A stretch of 42,555 nt of DNA from a virus. The stretch spans positions 1 to 42,555 of the IMG/VR virus record IMGVR_UViG_3300036766_000086. One strand, given 5' to 3'. Positions 15,141-23,672 of this stretch are shown here, in pieces. The position numbers and the translations under genes are program-made. How positions within the stretch are numbered: the first letter of the stretch is position 1; the number at the start of each line of letters is the position of its first letter. The notes under the pieces were generated by a model. That model searched no databases. It was not told the origin of the DNA and saw only the letters and a program-made list of their open reading frames with translations.

Positions 15141-16163
15141 ATGGAATTGAATGCTGAAATTTTTGCAGTCGGTAAATGGAACGGCATGGAGTTCAGTGCA
15201 TCCGACCTGGTCGCAATGGCTGAAACATTCGCCGCGCTTGGCGATAATCACAAAGTCCCTTTAAAGTTTGGGCACAACAACGAACAGGCAATGACAGACG
15301 GGCAACCCGCACTAGGCTGGGTTTCAAAAGTCTGGGTCGAGGGTAATAAATTGATGGCGCAATTTACCGACCTGCCAAAGATTGTCTATGACGCTATTCA
15401 GAAAAAATTATACAAGAACGTGAGTGTGGAACTTGACATGGACGTGCAATACAAAGGTTCAAGTTTCCCTTACGTTTTATCCGGTGTTGCATTACTAGGT
15501 GCTGACATTCCTGCGGTCAATACCTTGAAAGAACTGACTCACTATCTCAGCCGAGACGCTAATTTTAGCGTTGGTCGCCGCGCTGTGTTTTCAGCTATCG
15601 CAGGCAAATCAGAAGGAGATCAAAACATGGAACTAGCACAGTTGACCCAAAAGGTCGTAGAGCTAACAGCAATGGTCTCAACTTTGACAACTGATAACGC
15701 CGCATTGAAAGCCGATAAGGTAGAGATGAGCGCAAAGGTTTTAAAGTTTGAGGCTGATGCCAAAGCGAAAGAGGAATCCACTGCCAAAGCAGGTATCGTT
15801 GCGAAACGTGCCGAGGTAGTTGCTATCCTTGAAGATGGCGTGAAGTCCGAAGCAATCACACCCGCAACCCGCGAACAGTTCACAAAACTGATGCGCGTGG
15901 ATGACGATGAGGCTGTGATGGCAATCGACATCGAAGAAGTTAAAAAGCTTACCGCGAATGGTAAAAAGCAATTCAGCAAAGAGCAAGGCCGTCAAGGCCA
16001 GGGCGAAACTGAATTAGCCGTTGACGTTCAGGTGGCTAATGAGATTCAAGCATTGATGGCGAAGAAAGAAGCATCTGATTTCTTCACCGCTCAGTCTTTA
16101 GTCTTTTCCCGTAACCCGAAATTGGCTCGTGAGTATGCCGATTTCAATGATGAGAGAGGTTAA
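15141..16163 (+). CDS. Prohead protease with scaffold domain (Mu gpI-like)
   Basis: A 340-residue protein. Residues 1 to about 145 (MELNAEIFAVGKWNGMEFSASDLVAMAETF..., PLKFGHNNEQ, LGWVSKVW, NVSVEL, SGVALLGADIPAV) match the Mu gpI-like protease region. Residues about 160-290 are highly charged and helical (LTQKVVELTAMVSTLTTDNAALKADKVEMSAK), typical of a scaffold. One gene therefore supplies assembly core and maturation protease, as in Mu, where gpZ also arises from the gpI frame. An internal ATG at 15627 with AGAAGGAGATC upstream could give a separate scaffold product. Confidence 0.85.
   Translation: MELNAEIFAVGKWNGMEFSASDLVAMAETFAALGDNHKVPLKFGHNNEQAMTDGQPALGWVSKVWVEGNKLMAQFTDLPKIVYDAIQKKLYKNVSVELDMDVQYKGSSFPYVLSGVALLGADIPAVNTLKELTHYLSRDANFSVGRRAVFSAIAGKSEGDQNMELAQLTQKVVELTAMVSTLTTDNAALKADKVEMSAKVLKFEADAKAKEESTAKAGIVAKRAEVVAILEDGVKSEAITPATREQFTKLMRVDDDEAVMAIDIEEVKKLTANGKKQFSKEQGRQGQGETELAVDVQVANEIQALMAKKEASDFFTAQSLVFSRNPKLAREYADFNDERG
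15627..16163 (+). CDS. Possible internally initiated scaffold protein
   Basis: Inside the protease gene and in frame, ATG 15627 has GAAGGAG ten bases upstream (AGAAGGAGATCAAAACATGG). Initiation here would give a 178-residue protein (MELAQLTQKVVELTAMVST...) consisting only of the coiled scaffold part. Mu makes its scaffold gpZ in the same nested way. The strong ribosome binding site in mid-gene is the main evidence. Confidence 0.6.
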   Translation: MELAQLTQKVVELTAMVSTLTTDNAALKADKVEMSAKVLKFEADAKAKEESTAKAGIVAKRAEVVAILEDGVKSEAITPATREQFTKLMRVDDDEAVMAIDIEEVKKLTANGKKQFSKEQGRQGQGETELAVDVQVANEIQALMAKKEASDFFTAQSLVFSRNPKLAREYADFNDERG

Positions 16164-16165
16164 TT

Positions 16166-16546
16166 ATGAGCACTCATGGACTACAAAATGATGTGTCTAT
16201 TTCTGCAACTGTGGACTTGTCTACATTTCAGTATAAGATCGTCGCAATTGACGGAACACTTGCAGCAACGAATGCTGTTGCTTGCGGTGTTTTGTTGAAT
16301 AAACCAAAATTAGGCGAGTCTGCTAAAGTTGCTTTTCAGGGACACATGAAAGCATATTGTGGCGGTGCTGCAATCGTCGCGGGTGCACAACTGGCTGTTA
16401 CCACCAGTGGATACCTTATCACTAACGCAACATCAACAAGTGGTATCGTTGGTCGCGCACTTAAAGCTGCCACGTCTGGCTCGCTTTGTGAGTTCATCGG
16501 GGATTTCTCGACTGCTCGCAACAGCTACAGCATCGGCATAATCTAA
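16166..16546 (+). CDS. Capsid decoration protein (DUF2190-like)
   Basis: A 126-residue beta-rich protein with VVAIDGTLAATNA-type sequence and GAAIVAGAQLAVTTSGYLITNATSTSGIVGRALKAATSGSLCEF. This matches small decoration or stabilisation proteins placed directly before the major capsid gene in many phages. The start follows the protease stop by two bases. It most likely binds the capsid exterior at lattice junctions. Confidence 0.75.
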   Translation: MSTHGLQNDVSISATVDLSTFQYKIVAIDGTLAATNAVACGVLLNKPKLGESAKVAFQGHMKAYCGGAAIVAGAQLAVTTSGYLITNATSTSGIVGRALKAATSGSLCEFIGDFSTARNSYSIGII

Positions 16547-16556
16547 GGAGAACTCT

Positions 16557-17507
16557 ATGGGATCATCTACAGGTCGTGATTTACATATTGATCAGGTACT
16601 TTCTCAAATGGCGATGGGTTATCGTCCGTCTGGCTTCATTGCAGATATGATTTTCCCCACTGTTAACGTGCAGAAGCAATCTGATTTATATATGGTTTAC
16701 AATCGTGGTGACAGAACTCGTGTCGAAGATACAACTCGTGCCCCCGGAACATTGGCGCGTCGTGTAACTGAAGACACTGGGTCTGCCACTTATTTCGCAA
16801 AGAACTATGCACTTGCCGCTTCTGTTGTTCTGGAAGACAAAGCAAATGCAGACCCAATGATGTTGTCGCAATTGGTCAACGGGAAAGCAACCTACATTCT
16901 GGACAAGCTGTTGCTTGACTGGGAGCGTCGCGTTGCGTTGATGGTAACTTCTGGCTCGAACGTCGGTTCATCTTCCGCTGTAACTTCGGCATGGAACGGC
17001 GCTGGTAATCCAATTGGAAACATCAATACTGCTTTAGACAACGTCTGGGGTGCTAATGGTGTACGTCCTAACCGTATCGTTATGGGTATCAATGCTTGGA
17101 AGTCATTCCGTCGTGACAGCACTGTTCGCGGATTGATTTTTGGTAGCAACAACGGTGGTGGTTATCCAAACACCGATCAAGCTGCTGCATTGCTTGATGT
17201 TGATTCAATCCTGATTGGTGGTGCTTACCAAAACACCGCACAAGAAGGACAGAGCGATACACTTGCATCAATCTGGAATGATCAGGTTCTTGCTTACGTG
17301 GCTCCTTCTGCTCCTTCGCTGGATACACCAAGCTTCGGTTACAACTTCCGCTGGGCTGCAAACGGCTTGCCTAATATGCAAGTCGAGCGACATCCTTACG
17401 ACAGTCGTATCAAGGCTGAATTGATTGAAGCTGGATACTACCAAGATGAAAAAGTCACCGGCGCAAGCTATGGCTTCTTGTTGAAGTCGGTAAACAGTTC
17501 TACGTAA
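16557..17507 (+). CDS. Major capsid protein
   Basis: A 316-residue protein with features of HK97-fold capsid proteins of the Mu-like branch: RPSGFIADMIFPTVNVQKQSDLYMVYNRGDRTRVEDT at the N-arm, DKLLLDWERRVALMVTSGSN along the long helix, and NRIVMGINAWKSFRRD in the A-domain. It follows protease and decoration genes and is followed by terminator-like hairpins. It starts behind AAGGAGAACTCT. There is no obvious delta domain ahead of the N-arm, consistent with a separate scaffold. Confidence 0.9.
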   Translation: MGSSTGRDLHIDQVLSQMAMGYRPSGFIADMIFPTVNVQKQSDLYMVYNRGDRTRVEDTTRAPGTLARRVTEDTGSATYFAKNYALAASVVLEDKANADPMMLSQLVNGKATYILDKLLLDWERRVALMVTSGSNVGSSSAVTSAWNGAGNPIGNINTALDNVWGANGVRPNRIVMGINAWKSFRRDSTVRGLIFGSNNGGGYPNTDQAAALLDVDSILIGGAYQNTAQEGQSDTLASIWNDQVLAYVAPSAPSLDTPSFGYNFRWAANGLPNMQVERHPYDSRIKAELIEAGYYQDEKVTGASYGFLLKSVNSST

Positions 17508-17528
17508 TACCTGCTGCCGCAGGGCTTT

Positions 17529-17558
17529 GAGGGTGGTCTGTTTGATGCCCTCTTTTTT
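17529..17558 (+). terminator. Rho-independent terminator after the capsid gene
   Basis: GAGGG (17529-17533) pairs with CCCTC (17548-17552) and is followed by six T residues. The stem is short with a 14-base loop, so termination is probably partial. That would reduce transcription from the highly expressed capsid gene into the downstream genes. Confidence 0.6.
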
Positions 17559-17605
17559 AAAGGCGTATCTGAAAGTATCTGCTGGGTATTTCCAGATACG
17601 CCTTT
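17559..17605. terminator. Second hairpin after the capsid gene
   Basis: AAAGGCGTATCTG (17559-17571) is perfectly complementary to CAGATACGCCTTT (17593-17605), a 13-bp stem with a 21-base loop. It begins where the preceding terminator ends. It could act as an mRNA 3' stabiliser, an RNase processing site or a further terminator, since the arm ends in TTT. Confidence 0.6.
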
Positions 17606-17625
17606 ACTAATTTTAGGAGAGACAA

Positions 17626-17817
17626 ATGCTAACACCGTCGAGCGACGATAAAAACAGAAGCGCGGAATTAAAAAGGATGCAGGAAGACCCATCATCTTTT
17701 GGTGCACATGTATTGCCAGACAATAGAGACTTAACCGGCTCTGGATTGGTTGTTGAAAAAATAACACTCGAAACAATTTCTGCAAATAAACTTACCAAGA
17801 AAACAAAAGGAGAATAA
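17626..17817 (+). CDS. Small hypothetical protein after capsid
   Basis: A 63-residue charged protein (MLTPSSDDKNRSAELKRMQEDPSSFGAHVLPDNRDLTGSGLVVEKI...KKTKGE). ATG 17626 has TTAGGAGAG upstream. It appears largely disordered. Its place directly before the glycosyltransferase fusion and after capsid would suit a neck or connector peptide, or an adaptor for the enzyme. Family not recognised. Confidence 0.6.
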   Translation: MLTPSSDDKNRSAELKRMQEDPSSFGAHVLPDNRDLTGSGLVVEKITLETISANKLTKKTKGE

Positions 17818-17818
17818 A

Positions 17819-20701
17819 TTGTTCATAGTTATGCACTGCGGCGGTCTTAAATTTAACGGGGACACAATAAAAAAACAATCCCTAGGCGGCAGCGAAAGCG
17901 CCGCCTACTATGTAGCCCGTGAACTTGTTTCACAGGGAAACAGCGTTACTCTTTTCACAAACTCTGAGGACACTGGCGTTTTCGATGGTGTCAAATATGA
18001 GTGGGCAGGTAATCTATCAGAGGATAATCCACTAGGCGACAGGTTCACTTATTACGCCGAGAATACTCCTCACGATGTCTGCATCATCCAGCGTCACCCC
18101 CGCGCCTTCGAGAGCAAGTATGCCAGTAAGATGAATTTCTGGTGGGTGCATGACCTTGCGCTATATCGCTCGAAAGATATTGTGATTGGTCAAATGTGGA
18201 ACGTGGACGGGGTTCTGTGCGTGTCTGAATATCACAAGGAACAAATCGTAAAGGTCTACGGAATTGAAAAAGACTTTATTCATGTAATCAAAAACGGCGT
18301 TGACCTTTCGTTGTACGAATGTGAGCCGCTTGCCCTGCCTGCTGATGAGCGTCATGTATTTTACTCATCCCGACCCGAACGTGGCTTGATGAATTTGGTT
18401 ATGGCCGGTGGGATTATGGACTTGGTCAAGGATACGAATATTCACTTGCACGTATGCGGGTACGACAATACAACCTCCGAAATGGCTCCCTTGTACAACG
18501 CACTTTGGGAACGATGCGACCAACTCGACAACGTTACAAATCATGGCGCACTGACCAAACAGGAATTAGCCGCACTTCAAAAGGCTTGTGAAGCATGGGT
18601 ATATCCTACAGAGTTTGAGGAAGTATCCTGTATTACTGCAATGGAAGCGATGGCCGCTGACTGCAAGATTATTGCAAGTAATTGTGCTGCATTACCTGAG
18701 ACATGCGCGGATACTGAGGCGCATTTAGTCGCATTGCAAGACGAAAAAGTCAATCCTAAAATGTTTGCAGATACCGTGCAGTTGATGGGCGCATTCAAAC
18801 GTAATGGAGAATTTGCAGCGCAGTATTCATGGGCGAAAGTTGCTGATAGGATTATCTCGACAGCAAAGCAAATATTTTCAACCAAGAATCATCTGTCTTT
18901 GTCGCATCACTTTATCCGTCACTCAGACATTCCAACATATGAAGCATTGGGAATGATTGATACAACATCATCTTTTCAGGCTTCATTAGAAAATGAATTC
19001 GAAAAAGGGTACGCATTTTACAGGGACGATACTTATGAGCAGCACTACAAAAACTATTATCAATACGAAAAAGACAGGGGAATCGAATACGGCGCTGAAG
19101 ACGTTACTGGAACTACTCGTTTTAAGTCTGTTGCCAATATGGTTAGCCAGTTATCTGGCGGTTCTCGCGTTCTCGATTATGGCTGCGCTCATGGTCATTA
19201 CACTGTCGCTCTTGCTCGGCTGTTCCCAAATCTTGTTTTTGTTGGCGCTGACATTACGCAGAGCAATATTGATACAGCTACGAAATGGGCTGATGGGGAA
19301 GGCCTGACGAATATCACATTTCAAAAGGTGTCTGGCGTTGACGATATTAAACCTTCCTTTGATTTAATTATCGCGGCGGAAGTGATTGAACATGTTGGCA
19401 ATCCGCAGGACTACATCGACACTCTAGCAGACTCGCTTGCGACAACCGGAAAGATGGTATTAACCACTCCATATGGGGCGTGGGAAGCACAGGGTTATCG
19501 TGAGCATGGATTCTGGCGTGCGCACTTGCACCACTTCGAACGGGCAGACTTGTTTGAAATGCTCGGCCATCATCCTGAATACAAGATTATCGCTGCCCCG
19601 AGTGGGCTGTCAAAATTCCATTCAGCCCTTGGCAGTTACATTGTTTCGTTCAGCAAACCAACAGAGCCTAGCAAGCCAATTGACTATCAGCGCAAGATTA
19701 AGCAGACTATGCCAGATCAAACAGTTTCAGTATGTATGATAGTTAAAGACGGCGAGGCTGATTTAATGCGCTGCCTTCGCTCTGTTGCCCCGTATGTTCA
19801 AGAAATAATTATCGGCGTTGACGATACGACAAAGGACGGTACATTCTCAGTGATTGATAATTTTAATTTAGATAACCCATTGGTGCAGGCTTATTCATTC
19901 TCGATAGTGACGCCGCTGAAGCAAGGGTTTGCCGCTGCCCGTAATCAAACTTTGGCAAAGGCTTCCTGCGATTGGGTATTGTGGATTGATTCGGATGAGA
20001 TACTTGTCCGGGGTGATGTTATGTCCCGCTTCCTGCGTCACTCGATGTACAACGGATTCGCAGTTAAACAACATCATTTCAGCCATGACCCGACAGCAAT
20101 TATTAAAGTGGACATGCCTTGCCGATTGTTCAGAAACGATAAAGGGATTCAGTTCTTTGGTAAGGTACACGAACACCCTGAAATCGTGATGAACGAAGGT
20201 TTGGGCGCTGTTTCTATGATGCCCTTCTTGGCGATTGTCCATCATGGTTATGTCGACGAAAGGGTGCGCCGGACACGATTCAGCCGCAACCTTCCATTGT
20301 TAAAACAGGACAGGGAAGAACGCCCTAGCAGATTGCTTGGTAAGTTTTTATGGCTTCGTGACCTTGCCCAATCTTGCCAGTACGATATGGAAGACGGTTC
20401 AGCCGATCAGGGTATAATGCAGCAACGCGCAAAAGAAGGTATCAAGTTGTGGGAGGAATTGCTGGAGGCAAAGAACTGGCGTTTGCTGATTGACTCGATG
20501 CCATATTACTCGCAGCTTGTAGCAATCAAGGGCGATGGCGTAGATTTTAGTTTTATGATTGATGCCAGCTTGATGCACGAATCAGACGCATCTAAACAGC
20601 CAAAGGTTCAAGGCTATTTTGCAAACCGTGCGCATATAACTTCCGTACTTTTGGGTATGGCAGAGGATAAAATTGGCGATCAGGAAAGGCGGTATTTATG
20701 A
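17819..20701 (+). CDS. Three-domain enzyme: glycosyltransferase, methyltransferase, glycosyltransferase
   Basis: A 960-residue protein. Residues 1 to about 360 form a GT-B, GT4-type glycosyltransferase (LGGSESAAYYVARELVSQG near 20-40, VIKNGVDLSLYE, EEVSCITAMEAMAADCKIIA). Residues about 400-610 form a class I SAM methyltransferase (VLDYGCAHGHYTVALA near 450, ADITQSN, IIAAEVIEHVGNP). Residues about 634-840 form a GT-A, GT2-type glycosyltransferase (VSVCMIVKDGEADLMRCL, VLWIDSDEIL near 722). The product would build and cap a sugar chain. The start is TTG 17819, six bases after AAAGGAG, so translation may be kept low. It lies between capsid and neck genes and overlaps the next gene by four bases. 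Its substrate is not evident from the sequence. Confidence 0.9.
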   Translation: MFIVMHCGGLKFNGDTIKKQSLGGSESAAYYVARELVSQGNSVTLFTNSEDTGVFDGVKYEWAGNLSEDNPLGDRFTYYAENTPHDVCIIQRHPRAFESKYASKMNFWWVHDLALYRSKDIVIGQMWNVDGVLCVSEYHKEQIVKVYGIEKDFIHVIKNGVDLSLYECEPLALPADERHVFYSSRPERGLMNLVMAGGIMDLVKDTNIHLHVCGYDNTTSEMAPLYNALWERCDQLDNVTNHGALTKQELAALQKACEAWVYPTEFEEVSCITAMEAMAADCKIIASNCAALPETCADTEAHLVALQDEKVNPKMFADTVQLMGAFKRNGEFAAQYSWAKVADRIISTAKQIFSTKNHLSLSHHFIRHSDIPTYEALGMIDTTSSFQASLENEFEKGYAFYRDDTYEQHYKNYYQYEKDRGIEYGAEDVTGTTRFKSVANMVSQLSGGSRVLDYGCAHGHYTVALARLFPNLVFVGADITQSNIDTATKWADGEGLTNITFQKVSGVDDIKPSFDLIIAAEVIEHVGNPQDYIDTLADSLATTGKMVLTTPYGAWEAQGYREHGFWRAHLHHFERADLFEMLGHHPEYKIIAAPSGLSKFHSALGSYIVSFSKPTEPSKPIDYQRKIKQTMPDQTVSVCMIVKDGEADLMRCLRSVAPYVQEIIIGVDDTTKDGTFSVIDNFNLDNPLVQAYSFSIVTPLKQGFAAARNQTLAKASCDWVLWIDSDEILVRGDVMSRFLRHSMYNGFAVKQHHFSHDPTAIIKVDMPCRLFRNDKGIQFFGKVHEHPEIVMNEGLGAVSMMPFLAIVHHGYVDERVRRTRFSRNLPLLKQDREERPSRLLGKFLWLRDLAQSCQYDMEDGSADQGIMQQRAKEGIKLWEELLEAKNWRLLIDSMPYYSQLVAIKGDGVDFSFMIDASLMHESDASKQPKVQGYFANRAHITSVLLGMAEDKIGDQERRYL

Positions 20702-21162
20702 GCTTGGTTATTACATGGCCTGACGTTTATGCCCGTTATCAGGAGTTGGCAAAGCTTCCTGATGGCACGAGTCCAGAAGTTCAGGCAAACCTTATCCTGA
20801 TGGCCGAGGCCGGTATTCATAGCCGGCTTGCTGGTAATTTCTCAACGCCATTCAGCTCAAACAATTACACTGCCCGCGACCTGTGCGTAGATATGCTCTA
20901 CGTCCAAAACATGCTCACGCGCCAGCCAGAAAAGGCCAAGGCACTTGCTGAAAACCTTGACAAGCGGATTGATGACTTGTTAGCTGGCAAGACAAGCATG
21001 GTCACTGATGCCGGGGTTGCAACAGCCACAATGATTGGAGAGACTGTTTGGTCAAGCTCACAATTATATTCGCCAGTATTTGGCATGGGTGAGATTGAAA
21101 AATCAGTAGTTAGTTCACAGCAATTGTCCGATGAAGCTGCCACACGCGGGGAATATTACTGA
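20698..21162 (+). CDS. Head-tail connector (Mu gp36-like)
   Basis: A 154-residue mainly helical protein (WPDVYARYQELAKL...LMAEAGIHSRLAGNFSTPF...ARDLCVDMLYVQNM). Its size and pattern match the DUF1320/Mu gp36 or HK97 gp6-like adaptor group, which forms a ring under the portal. The start overlaps the fusion-enzyme gene by four bases and the stop overlaps the next start by one. Confidence 0.7.
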   Translation: MSLVITWPDVYARYQELAKLPDGTSPEVQANLILMAEAGIHSRLAGNFSTPFSSNNYTARDLCVDMLYVQNMLTRQPEKAKALAENLDKRIDDLLAGKTSMVTDAGVATATMIGETVWSSSQLYSPVFGMGEIEKSVVSSQQLSDEAATRGEYY

Positions 21163-21656
21163 TGCCTGTAAATGTCGCACTGAATAAAGCAACTTCGGAC
21201 GCTTTTAAGGCTAAGTTAAAAGCTGCACGTGAGAAACTGAATGATAACGGCGTTGCAATGAAACAAATTGCTGTTATGCTGGATTCATGGGTGCAGCGTA
21301 ATTTTCAAGGCAAGGGCGGGAATGTTGGCGGGTGGGAACCTTATAAGTATGGCGGAAGGTTGGTTCGCAAGAGCAAATCAAATGGAAAGTCAATTGAAGG
21401 TCATAAGTATATCAATGGCTCCGCTGTGATGCTGCAAGATACTGGGGCATTAAGGCATTCATTCCTTCCATTTATAGCCAAAGGAACGGCTGGAATAGGG
21501 TCTGACTTGCCTTATTCCAAACCTCATGAAGATGGAGATTCACGTCATGGATTACCACAGCGCAGAATGCTACCCAAAAATGCTGATGTTGATGTTCAAG
21601 TGCATCAAATATTAGATAATTATATTCTTGGAATTGTGAAGTTTGCCAATGATTAA
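21162..21656 (+). CDS. Virion morphogenesis / tail completion protein (Mu gpG-like)
   Basis: A 164-residue protein with MLDSWVQRNFQGKGGNVGGWEPY...MLQDTGALRHSF...GSDLPYSKPHEDGDSRHGLPQRRMLP. The LxDTGxLRxS and PYxxxHExG...PxRxxL motifs are those of the phage virion morphogenesis (Mu gpG/HK97 gp10-like) family, which joins tail to head. Its place between connector and tail terminator agrees. Confidence 0.85.
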   Translation: MPVNVALNKATSDAFKAKLKAAREKLNDNGVAMKQIAVMLDSWVQRNFQGKGGNVGGWEPYKYGGRLVRKSKSNGKSIEGHKYINGSAVMLQDTGALRHSFLPFIAKGTAGIGSDLPYSKPHEDGDSRHGLPQRRMLPKNADVDVQVHQILDNYILGIVKFAND

Positions 21657-22095
21657 CGTTAAAACCCTTACCACTGCCCTGTTTGACTTGCTTGATGCCA
21701 GCAGCACGCTGCATGTGGCCGGGTGCACGATTGAGCGAAGCACTCGAATAAACTTCGACCCGTCACGTACTCCGTGGGTGGGTGTTTATCCCGGAACTGT
21801 TACCACAACCCCCAAGGCAATGGGTGGCAGAATGTGGCAGAATGAAACTGAATTACAGATAGTAATTCAGGAGGCTTCATTATCTGATGATGGAACAAGT
21901 GCAAGCGATGCACTTGAGGATATAATAGACGCAGTTTTAACGGTGGTTGATGGCGACTTAACCCTTGGCGTTGCGAATGTTCGGGTGTTAAGTATCAACC
22001 GTGAATATAGTTATGTGGTGTTGGATGAGGAAGGTAACGGGGAATTATTTATGCCCCAAGCAATCCTAAAGTTGAAGTTGGAAGTACGGTCTTAA
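21649..22095 (+). CDS. Tail terminator / neck protein (Mu gp37-like)
   Basis: A 148-residue protein (MINVKTLTTALFDLLDASSTLHVAGCTIERSTRINFDPSRTPWVGVYPG..., ending ...LKLKLEVRS). The pattern ERS..IN.DP...PWVGVYPG fits minor tail / tail terminator proteins. ATG 21649 overlaps the upstream stop by eight bases; a TTG two codons earlier is possible but less likely. The protein should cap the tail tube at the head-proximal end. Confidence 0.7.
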   Translation: MINVKTLTTALFDLLDASSTLHVAGCTIERSTRINFDPSRTPWVGVYPGTVTTTPKAMGGRMWQNETELQIVIQEASLSDDGTSASDALEDIIDAVLTVVDGDLTLGVANVRVLSINREYSYVVLDEEGNGELFMPQAILKLKLEVRS

Positions 22096-22113
22096 ATTTA
22101 ATAGGAGAATAAC

Positions 22114-23079
22114 ATGGCATACGGTCAAGATAGCAGAGTAGGGATTAGCTTCCAAAACAGTTATGGGACGGCTAACGTCGCCTCTTTACATTGGCTGGAA
22201 CCCATTAGCGAATCACTCACTTTGAGCAAAGCACAGCTTACTCAAAAAGGATTGTGCGGAATTTATGACGCTGGGCAACTGCAAGAGGGTATGAACACCG
22301 TTGCGGGTGATGTGACCATCGAAGCAAAAGCAAATCATCTCGGAGTATTCCTTGCTGCAACAAACGGTGCGCCCTCAACCGTTACGAGTGGTGCTCTGTA
22401 CACGCACACATTTAAACCACGTCAAGCAGATCACAATCCACTGAGCGCAGAACGTCCATTTACTTATTTAAAATTTATGGGTGATACTGGATCGGCTCAT
22501 CAATTTAGCGACCTGAATGCATCAAACTTGGAATTGTCAATTTCAAACGGTGAATTGCTGACTGCAAAGATGTCAATCGTGGGCGGTTCGTATGCTCGCA
22601 TTGCAGCGGTAGCAGCGACATACTCAGTCAGCAACGCGATTGATTGGTCAGTATCGTCTGCTGTATGTGGTGGCGTTGCGTTGTCTGGTGTGCGCGCGTT
22701 GTCTATCACTCAAGAGCTTGGCGTAGAAGCGCAGCACGTTGTTGACACGGATAAATTCCCTGCCCGTATCAAGCGCAAGGATGCTCGCATGATTAGCATA
22801 TCGGGAACGATTCTGTTTGATGACCAAGTGGAATACAATGAATTCCTTGCTCAGTCAGATCAATCATTCAAGCTATTCTTGAATGGCACAGCCGCTGTTC
22901 AGTCTGGATACACTGAGTCATTGTTGATTGATATTCCCGCGATGCGCTATACAGAGTTTCCGATGGTGGTTGGTGGTGCTGGACAGATTGAGGTTAGCTT
23001 CAAAGGTCAGGCGCAATATTTGGTATCGTCTGCAACAGCAATCGCATACACACTCGCATGTGGAAAGGCAGGTTTTTAA
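22114..23079 (+). CDS. Major tail tube protein
   Basis: A 321-residue beta-rich protein (MAYGQDSRVGISFQNSYGTANVASLHWLEPISESLTLSK...LLTAKMSIVGGSYARI). It has the GI(S)FQxSYGT..., long beta-strand repeats and C-terminal extension of siphovirus tail tube proteins. It sits between the tail terminator and the frameshifted chaperone pair. No sheath gene is present, supporting a non-contractile tail. The start follows AGGAGAATAAC. Confidence 0.8.
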   Translation: MAYGQDSRVGISFQNSYGTANVASLHWLEPISESLTLSKAQLTQKGLCGIYDAGQLQEGMNTVAGDVTIEAKANHLGVFLAATNGAPSTVTSGALYTHTFKPRQADHNPLSAERPFTYLKFMGDTGSAHQFSDLNASNLELSISNGELLTAKMSIVGGSYARIAAVAATYSVSNAIDWSVSSAVCGGVALSGVRALSITQELGVEAQHVVDTDKFPARIKRKDARMISISGTILFDDQVEYNEFLAQSDQSFKLFLNGTAAVQSGYTESLLIDIPAMRYTEFPMVVGGAGQIEVSFKGQAQYLVSSATAIAYTLACGKAGF

Positions 23080-23082
23080 AAA

Positions 23083-23463
23083 ATGGGGAACTGGACAAAT
23101 AAAACTGTTGTACTTGAGCCGATTGAATTTGATGGTGACAAGATTGTATTCACTGTTAAAAGATTGTTGGTTGAGGATATGCAAGTGCTTTCACGGTTCT
23201 ATGATAATTCATCTGGCAATTTGCAATTTAGTAGCCCGTTAGATGTTTGCAAAACAGCGCAAGAAGTTTTCCCGAAGTATGTTCAAGCCATTAATGGTAT
23301 GAGCAAGGAAGATGGTTCTGCAATGACGGTTGAAGAATTCATGGAAGCCTCGAAAGAGTTTTATTTTATCACGTTGATTGGGCAATTGTTTGCAGGATTG
23401 ATTGCTGCCAGTACAGTAAAGAGTAAGGAAAAAAACTCCGCTCCGCCTTCGGTAGAATCCTGA
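23083..23463 (+). CDS. Tail assembly chaperone (G product)
   Basis: A 126-residue acidic protein (MGNWTNKTVVLEPIEFDGDKIVFTVKRL...) between tail tube and tape measure, the standard position for gpG-type chaperones. It contains the slip sequence A AAA AAC at 23430-23436 close to its 3' end. Ribosomes that slip by -1 make the longer fused product. The chaperone is expected to coat the tape measure before tube polymerisation. Confidence 0.8.
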   Translation: MGNWTNKTVVLEPIEFDGDKIVFTVKRLLVEDMQVLSRFYDNSSGNLQFSSPLDVCKTAQEVFPKYVQAINGMSKEDGSAMTVEEFMEASKEFYFITLIGQLFAGLIAASTVKSKEKNSAPPSVES

Positions 23464-23672
23464 GAAGTGTCAGGCGCTCCGACCCAGTTTATATAATGGA
23501 GTTAGAGGCGGGAGAGTGGTTAAGTATTTATGCAAATACACATGATGGCCTTCGACGTATTGAGTGGCCTGATGGTGGTTATTATCAAATTCAATTACAG
23601 ATCGTTGTTGAAATATTTTCAATCATCAGAGAAACGATAAGGGATTATCAGGATGAAAAAAGGGAAAAATAA
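23083..23672 (+). CDS. Tail assembly chaperone fusion (G-T type, by -1 frameshift)
   Basis: Slippage at AAAAAAC (23430-23436) moves ribosomes into the -1 frame, which is open through ...LRSAFGRILRSVRRSDPVYIMELEAGEWL... to TAA 23670-23672. The fusion would be about 196 residues. The T part includes a stand-alone frame from ATG 23496 (58 residues) without a clear ribosome binding site, which also points to expression by frameshift. Its stop overlaps the tape measure start (TAATG). Confidence 0.8.
23430..23436 (+). promoter_or_regulatory. -1 ribosomal frameshift slip site
   Basis: The heptamer A AAA AAC is in the correct zero-frame register (gaA AAA AAC). This is one of the most efficient X XXY YYZ slip sequences in bacteria. 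It is followed 24 bases later by the zero-frame stop TGA (23461-23463). Confidence 0.85.
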
